64,000 nt of DNA, taken from assembly GCA_014138095.1 (NCBI GenBank), contig JACGXE010000010.1, positions 103,939 through 167,938 on the forward strand, read 5' to 3'. The number at the start of each line of letters is the position of its first letter. The first letter of the stretch is position 1. The stretch comes from Ochrobactrum sp. RH2CCR150 (GTDB lineage: Bacteria > Pseudomonadota > Alphaproteobacteria > Rhizobiales > Rhizobiaceae). The notes under the pieces were generated by a model that did not search any database, was not told the origin of the DNA, and saw only the letters and a program-made list of their open reading frames with translations. A program made the translations under genes and the position numbers. Positions 10,968 through 19,731 of the stretch are shown piece after piece.

Positions 10968-12272
10968 TCACTCGAACCAGCGTGCTGCCCTGTCCTGAAA
11001 GCGATACCACGTTCCCACCATGGGCAGGAACCAGGGATTGCCGTTGTAGAAATAGAGACGCGGGAAATGACTTACGATCGTACCGCGGTCAGAATTTGGG
11101 ACGCCCAGCATATATTCAGCCATTCGGTGACCAAGATAGGTCTGATTGGAAATACCACCGCCATTACAACAGGACAGATAATAGATACCGTCTTCCATTC
11201 GTCCGCCATGCGAACAGAAGTCATAGGCGAAGCAGACATTGCCAAGCCAGCCATGACTCAATTTTACGCCGCGTGTTTCGGGAAAAGTATGTTCCATGAA
11301 CGCGCGTAATCCGGCAGCACCTTGTTCTTCCGTGGAATTGCGAAACCGCGCTCGACCTCCGAAAAGGATACGCTTGCCGTCTGGAGAGCGACGGAAGTAA
11401 TAGAGAATATGCTTGGTATCGCCCACCGCCCGGTTGTTGGGAATCAGCCGCTCCAACAAGTCGAACGACATTTCCTCCGTAGCGATCATATAGCTTTGCA
11501 CTGGAATGGTTCGCTGACGAAGCCACTTCACCTCCGGCCCCACATAGCCGTTCAAACCCAACAAGATCTTTTCCGCATGGATTTCGACCGAGGTCCTGTT
11601 CTGGACGTCTTCCATAAACGCCACATGCCCCTCGGCGCTTTTGCGGGCACCCTTATACCGCCATCCGGTGAAAATACGCACACCCAACGCCCGGGCACGG
11701 TTGGCCAAAGCGCGCACATATTTCGCCGGATGGATGGTTCCCTGATCGTGGCGAACCATCGCGCCGCGGTAAATATCCGTCTTGAGCACGCTATGGATCT
11801 GTGACTCATCAAGGATTTCGTATTTCTCCCGGTCCTGTGGGGCAAGACCATCACGAAATGCGCGCAGTTTGGCCAAATCCTTGCGTGAATGGGCAGCAGC
11901 AACACTTCCGGCAAGGTTCAGATCAATCGGGTCCTGCAGAGACTGCGCGCGTTTGACCATGAAATTCATCGATGAACCATAATCATCCATGATTTCCCGA
12001 GCTCGCTTTTCCCCAAAACGCGCAGTTGCCTGAGCAAGCGTGAACTTCGGCGCATTGCCAATCTGCCCACCATTACGCGAACTGGCCCCTTCACCTATGC
12101 GCATGGCATCCACAACCATGATGTCGGTCTGCCCGGCTTCCGCCAAAGTAATGGCCGCCGAAAGGCCCGTATAGCCGGAGCCGATGATCAGCACGCTGCA
12201 CGACGTCTTGTCGAACACTCGCTCGCCATGTTGCGGTTCGGCCGCTTCCCACCAGAAAGGCGTCGTCTTCAT
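10968..12272 (-). CDS. FAD-dependent amine oxidase (PuuB/OrdL-like, DAO family)
   Basis: A 434-residue flavoprotein. The FAD-binding GSGYTG is at residues 31-36, followed by the second motif GASSRNGGQ (62-70) that marks gamma-glutamylputrescine oxidase-like members of the DAO family. The start at 12272 is set by GGAGGGG five bases before the ATG; the open frame to 12299 is not used. It closes an operon encoding a polyamine-type ABC importer, which supports a role in oxidising an imported amine. Sarcosine- or glycine-oxidase-type activities are alternatives. The end of the protein (WFLPMVGTWYRFQDR) is of the PuuB type. Confidence 0.88.
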   Translation of the reverse strand: MKTTPFWWEAAEPQHGERVFDKTSCSVLIIGSGYTGLSAAITLAEAGQTDIMVVDAMRIGEGASSRNGGQIGNAPKFTLAQATARFGEKRAREIMDDYGSSMNFMVKRAQSLQDPIDLNLAGSVAAAHSRKDLAKLRAFRDGLAPQDREKYEILDESQIHSVLKTDIYRGAMVRHDQGTIHPAKYVRALANRARALGVRIFTGWRYKGARKSAEGHVAFMEDVQNRTSVEIHAEKILLGLNGYVGPEVKWLRQRTIPVQSYMIATEEMSFDLLERLIPNNRAVGDTKHILYYFRRSPDGKRILFGGRARFRNSTEEQGAAGLRAFMEHTFPETRGVKLSHGWLGNVCFAYDFCSHGGRMEDGIYYLSCCNGGGISNQTYLGHRMAEYMLGVPNSDRGTIVSHFPRLYFYNGNPWFLPMVGTWYRFQDRAARWFE

Positions 12273-12321
12273 AGTATCCCCTCCGTCATAACCTGACATT
12301 CACTCAGACAGCACAAGCCGC

Positions 12322-12717
12322 TCAAACGCGGCTGTCCAAAGCTGATCCGTCACTGGTTGTTGTGAAATAGATCTTCTTGACTGTACTGGTGGTCTTCCAG
12401 CTGCCGGTAAATCCCGGTTCAAGCACAACAAGATCGCCCGGACCAAAATGTTTGGGTTGCTCAACGCCATCCTCGAACAACGTGATCTGGCCCTCGAGAA
12501 TATAGAAGGTTTCAAACGTGCTTGTGTCGCGCACAACGCGATGATGGCCCGTCGTTGCCGACCAGACCCCACTGGCTATCCGTCCGTCGAGCAGAGGCCA
12601 GGACCGAAACTCCGGAGCGCCCTCAAGCACGAGAGCGGGATTGGGATAGCTAGCCTCACCGGACCCTAGATCCCCGGTTGCTGCCGATTTGAGTTTATCC
12701 ACGAATTCATTCCCCAT
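12322..12717 (-). CDS. Cupin-domain protein (DUF861/Cupin_3 type)
   Basis: A single-domain cupin of 131 residues, with the core FETFYILEGQITLFEDG (about residues 68-84) and FGPGDLVVLEPGFTGSW (91-107). The family is often linked to ureidoglycolate, ethanolamine or polyamine catabolic genes; its activity is mostly unknown. The start abuts the stop of the ABC ATPase gene directly, with no spacer, so the two are translationally coupled. It lies between the importer and the amine oxidase, suggesting a small accessory or enzymatic role in the same pathway. Confidence 0.85.
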   Translation of the reverse strand: MGNEFVDKLKSAATGDLGSGEASYPNPALVLEGAPEFRSWPLLDGRIASGVWSATTGHHRVVRDTSTFETFYILEGQITLFEDGVEQPKHFGPGDLVVLEPGFTGSWKTTSTVKKIYFTTTSDGSALDSRV

Positions 12718-13791
12718 TTAATTGAGCAAAATGCAGTCTTTTGCATCGAAAGCGATCTGTACCGGAGCATCTGTCAAGAGCGCCCCGTCGCGCGCGCTGC
12801 CATAAGTTGTAATTGTGCGACCGTTCGGCAGTGAGACCGTGTAAAGCACTCGATCACCGGAATAGGTTGACGTGGCCACCACACCGGAAAGCATGATGTC
12901 GCCAACTGCGTTTGCAGTACCGGATGATGCGCCGAGCCGAATATCTTCCGGACGCACCACCAGTTCAGCCTTTCCGATGCGGTCAGCACCTGCGTTAAAA
13001 TCTACGCCCGCGAGCTTGAATTCGGCAGCGGCGAATTGCGGCCCCGATGCCGTGTGGGTGAGTGCGCCTTCAAATATGTTCGACTTTCCGATGAAGTCGG
13101 CCACGAAACGCGACCCCGGCTTGCGATAGAGGTGATGACCGCTGTCATATTGTTCGATCCGCCCATGGTTCATGACCGCAATGCCATCAGACATGTGCAT
13201 GGCCTCTTCCTGATCATGGGTCACATTGATGAAGGTGGTCCCAAGCCGATGATGGATATCTCGCAATTGATCCTGCAAGTCGATGCGCAGCTTTTTGTCC
13301 AGCGCCGACATGGGTTCGTCGAGCAACAGGAGATCAGGTTCGAACACCAATGCCCGCGCAAGCGCCACACGCTGCTGCTGCCCGCCTGACAGTTCGTGTG
13401 GTTTCCGCCGTGCAAACTTATTGAGCTGGACCAGTTCAAGTATGGCGTTAACCTGACTGGAAATCTGATCGCGGTTCTTGCGACGAACTTTGAGCGGATA
13501 GGCAATATTGTCAAAGACACTCATATGCGGAAACAACGCATAGCCCTGGAAAACGAGGCCAAAATTGCGCTTTTCCGGCTTGAGGGCAGTGATGTCTCGA
13601 CCTTCCAGCCGGATATCGCCGCTCGACACATCTTCGAACCCGGCCAGAATTTTCAGCAATGTGGTTTTCCCGGAGCCGGACGGCCCGAGCAAGGTGACGA
13701 AACTGCCCTTGGTAATGCTCAATGATACATTGTGCAGGGCCTGCATGGTTCCGTAGAATTTGTTGATGTCGTGAATATCGATAAACGCCAT
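12718..13791 (-). CDS. Polyamine-type ABC transporter ATP-binding protein (PotA/PotG-like)
   Basis: A 357-residue ATPase with Walker A GPSGSGKTT at residues 36-44, signature LSGGQQQR, Walker B LLLLDEP and a C-terminal TOBE-type domain of about 110 residues, as in spermidine/putrescine and iron(III)/2-aminoethylphosphonate importers. GGAGCACTACC precedes the ATG. It follows the two permease genes (gap of 25 bases) and should energise them. Confidence 0.93.
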   Translation of the reverse strand: MAFIDIHDINKFYGTMQALHNVSLSITKGSFVTLLGPSGSGKTTLLKILAGFEDVSSGDIRLEGRDITALKPEKRNFGLVFQGYALFPHMSVFDNIAYPLKVRRKNRDQISSQVNAILELVQLNKFARRKPHELSGGQQQRVALARALVFEPDLLLLDEPMSALDKKLRIDLQDQLRDIHHRLGTTFINVTHDQEEAMHMSDGIAVMNHGRIEQYDSGHHLYRKPGSRFVADFIGKSNIFEGALTHTASGPQFAAAEFKLAGVDFNAGADRIGKAELVVRPEDIRLGASSGTANAVGDIMLSGVVATSTYSGDRVLYTVSLPNGRTITTYGSARDGALLTDAPVQIAFDAKDCILLN

Positions 13792-13816
13792 GGTAGTGCT
13801 CCGCTTTATCGGAATT

Positions 13817-14599
13817 TCAGTGTTTGGCCGGTTTGCCGAGTTGCTGTAGCCAGTGCATCACGGCCAGCAATGCGAAGCTGATGAGCGATAGCAGCAGCGC
13901 CACAACAACCAGCGTTGGCTGCAAGCGATCCCGCAGTCCTGAAAACAGCATGACTGGCAGGGTTGTCGATTCCGGCGAGGCAAGGAAAAGCGCCGCCACC
14001 ACTTCATCAAACGACGTCGTGAAGGCGAAGAGTGCGCCAGCCATAAAGCCGGGCGCGGCAAGCGGCAGGGTGACGGTCATGCAGCGGTGACGACGCGATG
14101 CTCCCAGTGAAGCAGCGGCGCGATCAAGGTCCGGGTCGAGCCCACGCAAGGATGTCATCACCGAAAGGAAGACCAGAGGGGCGGCGAGAATGGAGTGGGC
14201 GAGCACTAGCCCCATATAGCTGCCGGATAGTCCCATACGACCGAATGAATAGGCAAAGGCGACGCCAATGACGATACTGGGAACAACCATCGGCGATACA
14301 AACAGTGCGGTTAGAATAGTTTGCAGCCAGCGGTTAAGGAGCATAACGCCCGTCGCGGCCAGACCGCCCACCAGAAGCGCAACTACTGTCGTACCGATTG
14401 CCACTTTTAAGCTATTGAAGAATGAGCGAACCCATTGTTCTTGCGCAAAAACCTCATGGAACCATTTCAGCGAGAAGCCTTCCATCGGATAAGTCAGAAA
14501 AGAACTTTCATTAAAAGCCAATGGCATGATGAGCACCAGTGGAACTATCAGAAAAGCCAGCGCAAACAGGGTCGAAGCCCAGAAGATGATACGGGACAT
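13817..14599 (-). CDS. Polyamine-type ABC transporter permease (PotC/PotI-like)
   Basis: A 260-residue inner-membrane permease with about six transmembrane segments and the EAA loop (RAAASLGASRRHRCMTVTLPL). Its ATG shares one base with the stop of the PotB-like gene (TGATG), so translation is coupled. It forms a heterodimeric channel with that partner. Confidence 0.93.
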   Translation of the reverse strand: MSRIIFWASTLFALAFLIVPLVLIMPLAFNESSFLTYPMEGFSLKWFHEVFAQEQWVRSFFNSLKVAIGTTVVALLVGGLAATGVMLLNRWLQTILTALFVSPMVVPSIVIGVAFAYSFGRMGLSGSYMGLVLAHSILAAPLVFLSVMTSLRGLDPDLDRAAASLGASRRHRCMTVTLPLAAPGFMAGALFAFTTSFDEVVAALFLASPESTTLPVMLFSGLRDRLQPTLVVVALLLSLISFALLAVMHWLQQLGKPAKH

Positions 14600-15771
14600 C
14601 AGGCAACCCCTCCTCTGCGATTTGCAAGCCAGCGAAGCGCGCCGAAAAGAGAAACCAGCATCACAACGATAGACAGAAGCAGCACCGAGAGAGCCGAGGC
14701 CATCCCCCAGTTGAGCGCGCGCTTGACGAAGTCAGCAATATAGAAAGACAGCATCTGGTCTTTCGGACCGCCCGTAAGCGCGGGTGTGATGTAGAAGCCA
14801 AGTGCCAGAATGAACACCGTTCCTGCTGCAACACCAACACCACGCAAGCTTTGGGGGAAATAGACGCGCAGGAAAGATTCCGCCGGGCCTGCACCAAGAC
14901 TACGGGAAGCATCAACCTGTGACTGCGGAATTGTCCGCATCACATTCATCATCGGAATAATGGCAAATGGCAGCAGCACATGTGTCATTGCAACGATGAC
15001 GCCGAAGCGATTGAAGATCAGTTGCAGCGGTTCATTTATCAAACCAGTCCAGAGCAGAAATGTATTCAAGACACCAGAAGTCTGAAGCAGGATCACCCAT
15101 GCGGTCGTGCGCACGAGGATGGAGGTCCAGAAACTCATCAGCACTGCAACCAGAATGAAGGCTGCCATTTTGCGCGGAGCGTGCAAGGCGGCGTAGGCAA
15201 GAGGATAGCTGATCAGCAAGGTGACGAGAGTAACCTGGATCGCGATGGCCAGCGTACGCCACATGATCTGAAGGTATATGTCGTCGCCACCAGTCGTAAG
15301 CTTGCCTTCCTCGTTCACCTTGAAACCCGTGGCCCGTTCGAAGTGACGGAAGCTGATCCGGTCGGAATTCTGTGCGATAACCGTCCAGTATTTTTGTTCG
15401 TTCCAGCGCGGATCAAAGCCTGTCAGTCCAACGAGATCAGGCTCAATCGTATCGGCGGCGCGGGCCGTCTTGAGGAACAGTGTTCGAAAGCCGCTTAATT
15501 CCTGATTGAGCTCACGAGCAACCGCCGCCTGCTGACTGCCATCCATGGCCCGCATATCGGCAACAAGAGCGGCCGCCTGTGCATTTCGGTCCAGACTGTC
15601 AGCCGCCCTAAAATGCACCAAGCTGCCCGATAGTTCCCGATTGTCGAGACTGAGCGAAATGACCGAGCCTATTGGCACGAGATAAAGAAATACGTATATG
15701 ACTAGCGGCACGGCCAGGCAGACAAGTGCTGCCAGTCCGCTGCCGCCCGGCTTGCGGGACGCTGCAATCAT
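14599..15771 (-). CDS. Polyamine-type ABC transporter permease (PotB/PotH-like) with long periplasmic insert
   Basis: The protein is 390 residues from the ATG at 15771 (MIAASRKPGGSG). The frame runs back to a TTG at 15867, but that would overlap the binding-protein gene. A first transmembrane segment (about residues 14-40) is followed by about 120 polar residues before the remaining segments, so there is a sizeable periplasmic loop not present in the short E. coli PotB. The EAA loop (DASRSLGAGPAESFLRVYFP) is intact. The insert may contact the binding protein (inference); similar inserts occur in a subgroup of this permease family. Confidence 0.9.
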   Translation of the reverse strand: MIAASRKPGGSGLAALVCLAVPLVIYVFLYLVPIGSVISLSLDNRELSGSLVHFRAADSLDRNAQAAALVADMRAMDGSQQAAVARELNQELSGFRTLFLKTARAADTIEPDLVGLTGFDPRWNEQKYWTVIAQNSDRISFRHFERATGFKVNEEGKLTTGGDDIYLQIMWRTLAIAIQVTLVTLLISYPLAYAALHAPRKMAAFILVAVLMSFWTSILVRTTAWVILLQTSGVLNTFLLWTGLINEPLQLIFNRFGVIVAMTHVLLPFAIIPMMNVMRTIPQSQVDASRSLGAGPAESFLRVYFPQSLRGVGVAAGTVFILALGFYITPALTGGPKDQMLSFYIADFVKRALNWGMASALSVLLLSIVVMLVSLFGALRWLANRRGGVA

Positions 15772-15851
15772 TCTGCTAACCTTTTTGGGACTTTTGCTCC
15801 GGCGGACCAACCGCCGGAGGAACTCGACAGGAATTATCGATAGACGAGACT

Positions 15852-16880
15852 TTACTGGGTTGCCCAACGGTTCCAGCGCTCGGTCAAGTCGTCCAGATGT
15901 TCCACCCAGAAAGAGTCTGAATAGAAGGCTGCATCCTTGATATTGTCTGCAGCAGGCAGTTCTTTCAGCATTTCGGGCGTCAGGGATTCTGCTGCCTTGG
16001 TGTTGGAAGGGCCATAGGGCATCAGAGACGAAAATTTGGCCTGATTCTGCGGATCGTTGACGATCTTGAACAGATCATTGATCTTGTCCTTGTAAGGCGA
16101 ACCTTTGACCATTGCCCAACCATCCATGTTTACCAGATGGTTTTTCCAGACAAACTCGATAGGCTTGCCTTCGCGCTTGGCCATGACTGCGCGACCATTA
16201 TAGCCGGTCGACATGGCGACATTGTTGGAGGCGAGCCATTCGATAGGCTGGGCACCGGATTCCCAGAATTGCAGCAGATCCTTGATCTTGTCGAATTGCG
16301 CAAAGGCCCGGTCGACGCCCTCAGGCGTCGCCAACACTTCATAGACTTTATCTGGCGCCACACCATCGGCCATGAGCGCATATTCGAGGTTCATGCTCGG
16401 ACTATTACGAATGCCGCGCTTGCCAGGAAATTTTTCACGGTCGAAAAAGTCTTTCCAGTCCTGTGGGGGCTGCGGAAAAGTTTTGGAGTTATAGGCATAA
16501 CCATTGCCAATCACCACATTGCCGACACCACATGGGGTCGCCGCGCCCGGCAACAGATTATCCTCGCCAATCGCCTTCCAGTCGAGCTGCTCCAGCAGGC
16601 CCTCATCGCAAGCGAGCTGAAGCTCCGAACCGCCCATGATGAGAAAATCCCACGTGACATTGCCGGTATCGACCATGGCCTTGATTTCAGCCAGACCGCC
16701 CAGATAGGTCGTTTCGACAATGTTGACACCCAGTTTTTCTGCGATGGTTTTGAAATAGGCTTCGCGCTGGGCGTCCTGATAATTGCCGCCCCAACCTGCA
16801 ACGGTAAAATCTCTGGCCATCGCAACAGCGGAAACGGACGTCATAACAGCGCAGATTGCTGCAATTTTCATAGCTCTCAT
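15852..16880 (-). CDS. ABC transporter substrate-binding protein, PotD/spermidine type
   Basis: Periplasmic receptor of 342 residues. The signal peptide runs from MRAMKIAAIC to about AMA (residue 22), and the mature protein begins RDFTVAGWGGNYQ, as in SBP family 8/PotD-like proteins. The start at 16880 is chosen because of GGGAGG eight bases before it. It is the first gene of the operon, 195 bases from the divergent XRE-cupin regulator. Polyamine or a related cationic amine is the most likely ligand; other members of this family bind gamma-aminobutyrate, opines or thiamine. Confidence 0.9.
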   Translation of the reverse strand: MRAMKIAAICAVMTSVSAVAMARDFTVAGWGGNYQDAQREAYFKTIAEKLGVNIVETTYLGGLAEIKAMVDTGNVTWDFLIMGGSELQLACDEGLLEQLDWKAIGEDNLLPGAATPCGVGNVVIGNGYAYNSKTFPQPPQDWKDFFDREKFPGKRGIRNSPSMNLEYALMADGVAPDKVYEVLATPEGVDRAFAQFDKIKDLLQFWESGAQPIEWLASNNVAMSTGYNGRAVMAKREGKPIEFVWKNHLVNMDGWAMVKGSPYKDKINDLFKIVNDPQNQAKFSSLMPYGPSNTKAAESLTPEMLKELPAADNIKDAAFYSDSFWVEHLDDLTERWNRWATQ

Positions 16881-16984
16881 GATGATTCCTCCCAAAATCC
16901 CGAGATATTATTCCCCACGCTTGATCGGCACTAATAGGTCTGTTCTTGTTTGCGATCTGTACGTGTTGTGCTAAAATTATGACT

Positions 16985-17016
16985 GCATTAAAATTTTTGT
17001 CAAATATTTTTAATGC
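16985..17016. promoter_or_regulatory. Inverted repeat in the divergent regulator/polyamine-operon promoter region
   Basis: Perfect 9-base arms GCATTAAAA / TTTTAATGC separated by 14 AT-rich bases, centred between the XRE-cupin gene and the binding-protein gene. Its position and symmetry fit an operator for the divergently encoded regulator. This is an inference; no experimental consensus was compared. Confidence 0.5.
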
Positions 17017-17075
17017 TATTAAATTGTCGATCATTATTTATAATCGTTCAAGTTGAGTCTAAGCGAGGGTGGCGA

Positions 17076-17672
17076 ATGTCGACGGAACTGAATGTCCTTG
17101 ATCCGCAAAGCGATGCTGTTCAGGTTGGTGAGACGTTGCGCCTGCGCCGTCAAATGCGCGGCATGTCGCTTAAGCAGGTCGCAGAACCGGCAGGAATATC
17201 CGTCGGTATGTTGAGCCAGGTGGAACGTGGGCTGGCAGCCCCGTCAATCAAGACGCTCCGGGCCATTTGTTCCGCTATGGATATGCCCGTCAACTGGCTC
17301 TTCCACCGCGACACGGACCTGGAAAATCAGGCCAACGAATTTATTGTGCAGCGCAATTGCAGGCGCTCCCTGACCTATAATGACGGCGCGCTGATCAAGG
17401 AATTGTTGACGCCTGACACCCAACCACAAATTCAAATGCTTCGCTTTCTGATGGAGCCTGGCGCAGATTCAGGCGAGCCCTATTCCAACACGGATGGCGG
17501 CAAATGCGGATTGGTTCTACAAGGAACGCTTGGTCTTGAACTCGACGCGCGCCAGTTCGTCATCAATGCGGGCGACAGTTTCGCCTTTCCGGCCCGATCT
17601 ATGGTGCGATTCTGGACGGTGGGCGACAATACCTGCGAGGTCATATGGGTGGTATCACCGGCAACCGTTTAA
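17076..17672 (+). CDS. XRE-family transcriptional regulator with cupin domain (PuuR-like)
   Basis: A 198-residue regulator with an N-terminal helix-turn-helix (SLKQVAEPAGISVGMLSQVE, about residues 30-49) and a C-terminal cupin sensor domain (about 110-195, with YSNTDGGKCGLVLQGTLGLE-like core). This two-domain form is that of PuuR and related repressors. The start at 17076 has GAGGGTGGCG upstream; earlier in-frame codons to 17013 fall in the AT-rich promoter. It is divergent from the polyamine-type operon and probably represses it in the absence of the substrate. Confidence 0.9.
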   Translation: MSTELNVLDPQSDAVQVGETLRLRRQMRGMSLKQVAEPAGISVGMLSQVERGLAAPSIKTLRAICSAMDMPVNWLFHRDTDLENQANEFIVQRNCRRSLTYNDGALIKELLTPDTQPQIQMLRFLMEPGADSGEPYSNTDGGKCGLVLQGTLGLELDARQFVINAGDSFAFPARSMVRFWTVGDNTCEVIWVVSPATV

Positions 17673-17770
17673 CGTTGCGGGCGCGTTGATCACTCCACTG
17701 TATAGATGGATGCATGCAGAACGTTCCGTTCAGGCAACCTCACTTGAACAGTGGCCTGAGAACACGATAA

Positions 17771-17800
17771 AGGCGCGGCTTTCAAACCGCGCCTCTTCTT
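17771..17800 (+). terminator. Rho-independent terminator downstream of the XRE regulator
   Basis: Stem GGCGCGG / CCGCGCC (17772-17778 and 17787-17793), loop CTTTCAAA, followed by TCTTCTTTATT on the plus strand. It sits between the regulator and the convergent VOC gene and could serve both. Confidence 0.75.
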
Positions 17801-17820
17801 TATTCACCGTCCGGTAGATC

Positions 17821-18681
17821 CTAGTGCTCTGAGAACTCCAGCACTGTACCGCTGGCGCTCTCGGGCTGCACCGCTACACCTGCGGACGTTTGCGCAAACG
17901 AAACGCCACGTGCGGACAGCGCATCGCGCGCTTTATCCAACGAACGGACCCGAATGCGAAGCGCTGCAAATGCGCTGGCGGGTGTCTTGCTCAGATCAAC
18001 TTCCGGATAAAGCGATGCGGCCCGCTCACGATCGACAACCAGTAGATCGGCTGAATTTGGACCGGTCAGAACCTTCCAGCCACCGTCGTACTCAACAGCT
18101 TCCCCGGCCTTGAACAGACGAGCAAATTCTTTTGCAGCCTGTGCGGGTTCATCCGAAATGGCTACGATGGCAGATAGTCCAATCGCCCCATTTTCGTGTT
18201 CGATCAGTTCCGGCAACCAGACCGTCTCACGCGTCTTGTGCTGGCACATGAACACCATGCCCTGCGGAACTTCGCTATTTGCGAAGGATACAGTTTCGAA
18301 CGCTGCAACGCCTTCACCACCACTCGGCAATTGCACAGGGCGCTGGAAAGCACCGACTTCGCCCGTCGTTATGCCAAGCGCTGCAAGCTCCGCCTTTGCC
18401 TCACGCGCGCTGTCGATCCGGCAGGCAATAGCATGCAGCCCTTCCCCTTGCGCGGCCAGCTTCTCGCGCTGGTGCAGATTACCCGGCGTTTCAGCAACAA
18501 TCCCCAGAAGCTCGAAATAATCATCCGGGAACATGATCGTGTAGTTGCCGGTGCCTTTCTCCTTGCTGTGCAGCCCGCGTGGGCTCAGCGTGAAACCAAA
18601 GCGGCGATATTGCTCGGCACTTTTCTCCAGATCGTTAACCAGCAGAAAAACGTGATCGACGCCTTTTACCGGATGAGACAT
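17821..18681 (-). CDS. VOC-superfamily (glyoxalase-like) protein
   Basis: The 286 residues form two vicinal-oxygen-chelate half domains. The start MSHPVKGVDHVFLLVNDLEK is the usual first beta-strand with the metal histidine, and the second half begins near residue 148 (GAIGLSAIVAISDEP). It belongs to the glyoxalase-3-like group of unknown substrate. AAGGAAA precedes the ATG. The short-chain dehydrogenase gene lies 45 bases upstream on the same strand, so both may act on one compound. Dioxygenase, isomerase and lyase activities are all found in the superfamily. Confidence 0.8.
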   Translation of the reverse strand: MSHPVKGVDHVFLLVNDLEKSAEQYRRFGFTLSPRGLHSKEKGTGNYTIMFPDDYFELLGIVAETPGNLHQREKLAAQGEGLHAIACRIDSAREAKAELAALGITTGEVGAFQRPVQLPSGGEGVAAFETVSFANSEVPQGMVFMCQHKTRETVWLPELIEHENGAIGLSAIVAISDEPAQAAKEFARLFKAGEAVEYDGGWKVLTGPNSADLLVVDRERAASLYPEVDLSKTPASAFAALRIRVRSLDKARDALSARGVSFAQTSAGVAVQPESASGTVLEFSEH

Positions 18682-18726
18682 GTGGAGTTTCCTTTTTTCA
18701 TAAAAACAGATGCTTGGAGTTGAGGC

Positions 18727-19485
18727 TTATTTCTTTGTCGGCGCCAATACAATCTCATGGATGGTGACGCGCGGATTCATATTGGCAACATAGAGGGCGG
18801 TTTCGGCCATGTCTTCAGGCTGGATGACGTCATCCATGCGCGCGGGGTCGAAACCCGGGCGACGTGCCAGAAGCGGTGTAGCCACCTCGCCCGGGCAAAG
18901 AACGGTGGAGCGTATACCATTTTGCCCTTCCTGCGCGTTCAGGCTGGCGCTCAGATCATTGAGCGCATGTTTGGATGCGCCATAGGGCACGCCGCCAGCC
19001 GGTGATGAAAAACGTCCCGCCCAGGACGATGTGTGGATCATCAGACCGCCACCCTGCCTGCGCATGGGCGCAAGTGCGGCGGCAATCACATTGATCGCCC
19101 CCTTGATATTGATGTCGATAACATCTTCCCATGAATCGAAATCGATATCCGCCCAGCTGCGACGCGGAATATTAAGACCGGCATTGTTGCAGAGTATATC
19201 GAGACGCCCAGCCCAATTGACGATGGCATGGGCCGTATCTGTCATCGCTTTGCGGTCAAGCACATCAGCCGGGAATGTTCGTACCTCGCCGCCAGCCGAT
19301 GTTATTTCATCCGCGACAGATGCCAACGCGTCCGCTTTCCGGCCTGTCAGAGCCACCGGCCAGCCGTGGCTCGCGAACCGTCGCGCCATGGCCGCGCCGA
19401 TGCCCGACCCGGCACCGGTGATCCAGACCGCACCTGGCTTGGCTTTGCCCGCATTTTCGCTCTGTTCGGGAGAAATCTGGCTCAT
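18727..19485 (-). CDS. Short-chain dehydrogenase/reductase
   Basis: A classical SDR of 252 residues. The cofactor motif TGAGSGIG is at residues 24-31, NNAG occurs in LDILCNNAGLN, the catalytic serine is in HTSS and the YxxxK motif is YGASK. It should be an NAD(P)H-dependent oxidoreductase acting on a hydroxyl or keto group. The ATG at 19485 is seven bases after GGAG; the frame extends only to a TTG two codons earlier. It is divergent from the second peptide ABC operon and may share the regulatory region at 19486-19731. Confidence 0.9.
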   Translation of the reverse strand: MSQISPEQSENAGKAKPGAVWITGAGSGIGAAMARRFASHGWPVALTGRKADALASVADEITSAGGEVRTFPADVLDRKAMTDTAHAIVNWAGRLDILCNNAGLNIPRRSWADIDFDSWEDVIDINIKGAINVIAAALAPMRRQGGGLMIHTSSWAGRFSSPAGGVPYGASKHALNDLSASLNAQEGQNGIRSTVLCPGEVATPLLARRPGFDPARMDDVIQPEDMAETALYVANMNPRVTIHEIVLAPTKK

Positions 19486-19543
19486 CAACAAACTCCAATA
19501 TAGAAAATCGACATTTATTAACGCATGGTTGTCGAGAAATTAT

Positions 19544-19567
19544 ACTAATTTTATCATTCAAATTAGT
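19544..19567. promoter_or_regulatory. Inverted repeat upstream of the second peptide operon
   Basis: Perfect 8-base arms ACTAATTT / AAATTAGT with an 8-base spacer, ending five bases before a good -35 element on the plus strand and 59 bases upstream of the divergent dehydrogenase start. It is a plausible operator for a dimeric regulator controlling both directions. No regulator gene sits beside it. Confidence 0.5.
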
Positions 19568-19572
19568 TTATC

Positions 19573-19600
19573 TTGACAAAATCATAGCGGATTCTAGCAT
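19573..19600 (+). promoter_or_regulatory. Promoter of the second peptide ABC operon
   Basis: -35 TTGACA at 19573-19578 and -10 TAGCAT at 19595-19600 with 16 bases between them. The start codon of the binding protein is at 19732, giving a leader of about 125 bases that contains a CCCCTTGAA...TTTTCAGGGG inverted pair around 19624-19660. Confidence 0.6.
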
Positions 19601-19731
19601 AACCGTGCTTGCATAAGAAAAAGCCCCTTGAAGACTGCTTTAAAGAGCGTTTTCAGGGGGTTGAACAATATCGGGACGTGCGGGAAAAGAGGTCTGAAAG
19701 CCCTCCTCAACGTCCTTCAGGGGAACAAAGA

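Noticed and set aside
15772..15867. Upstream TTG start of the PotB-like permease
   Set aside because: It would overlap the binding-protein gene and has no ribosome site; the ATG at 15771 is preceded by AAGG and gives the family N-terminus.
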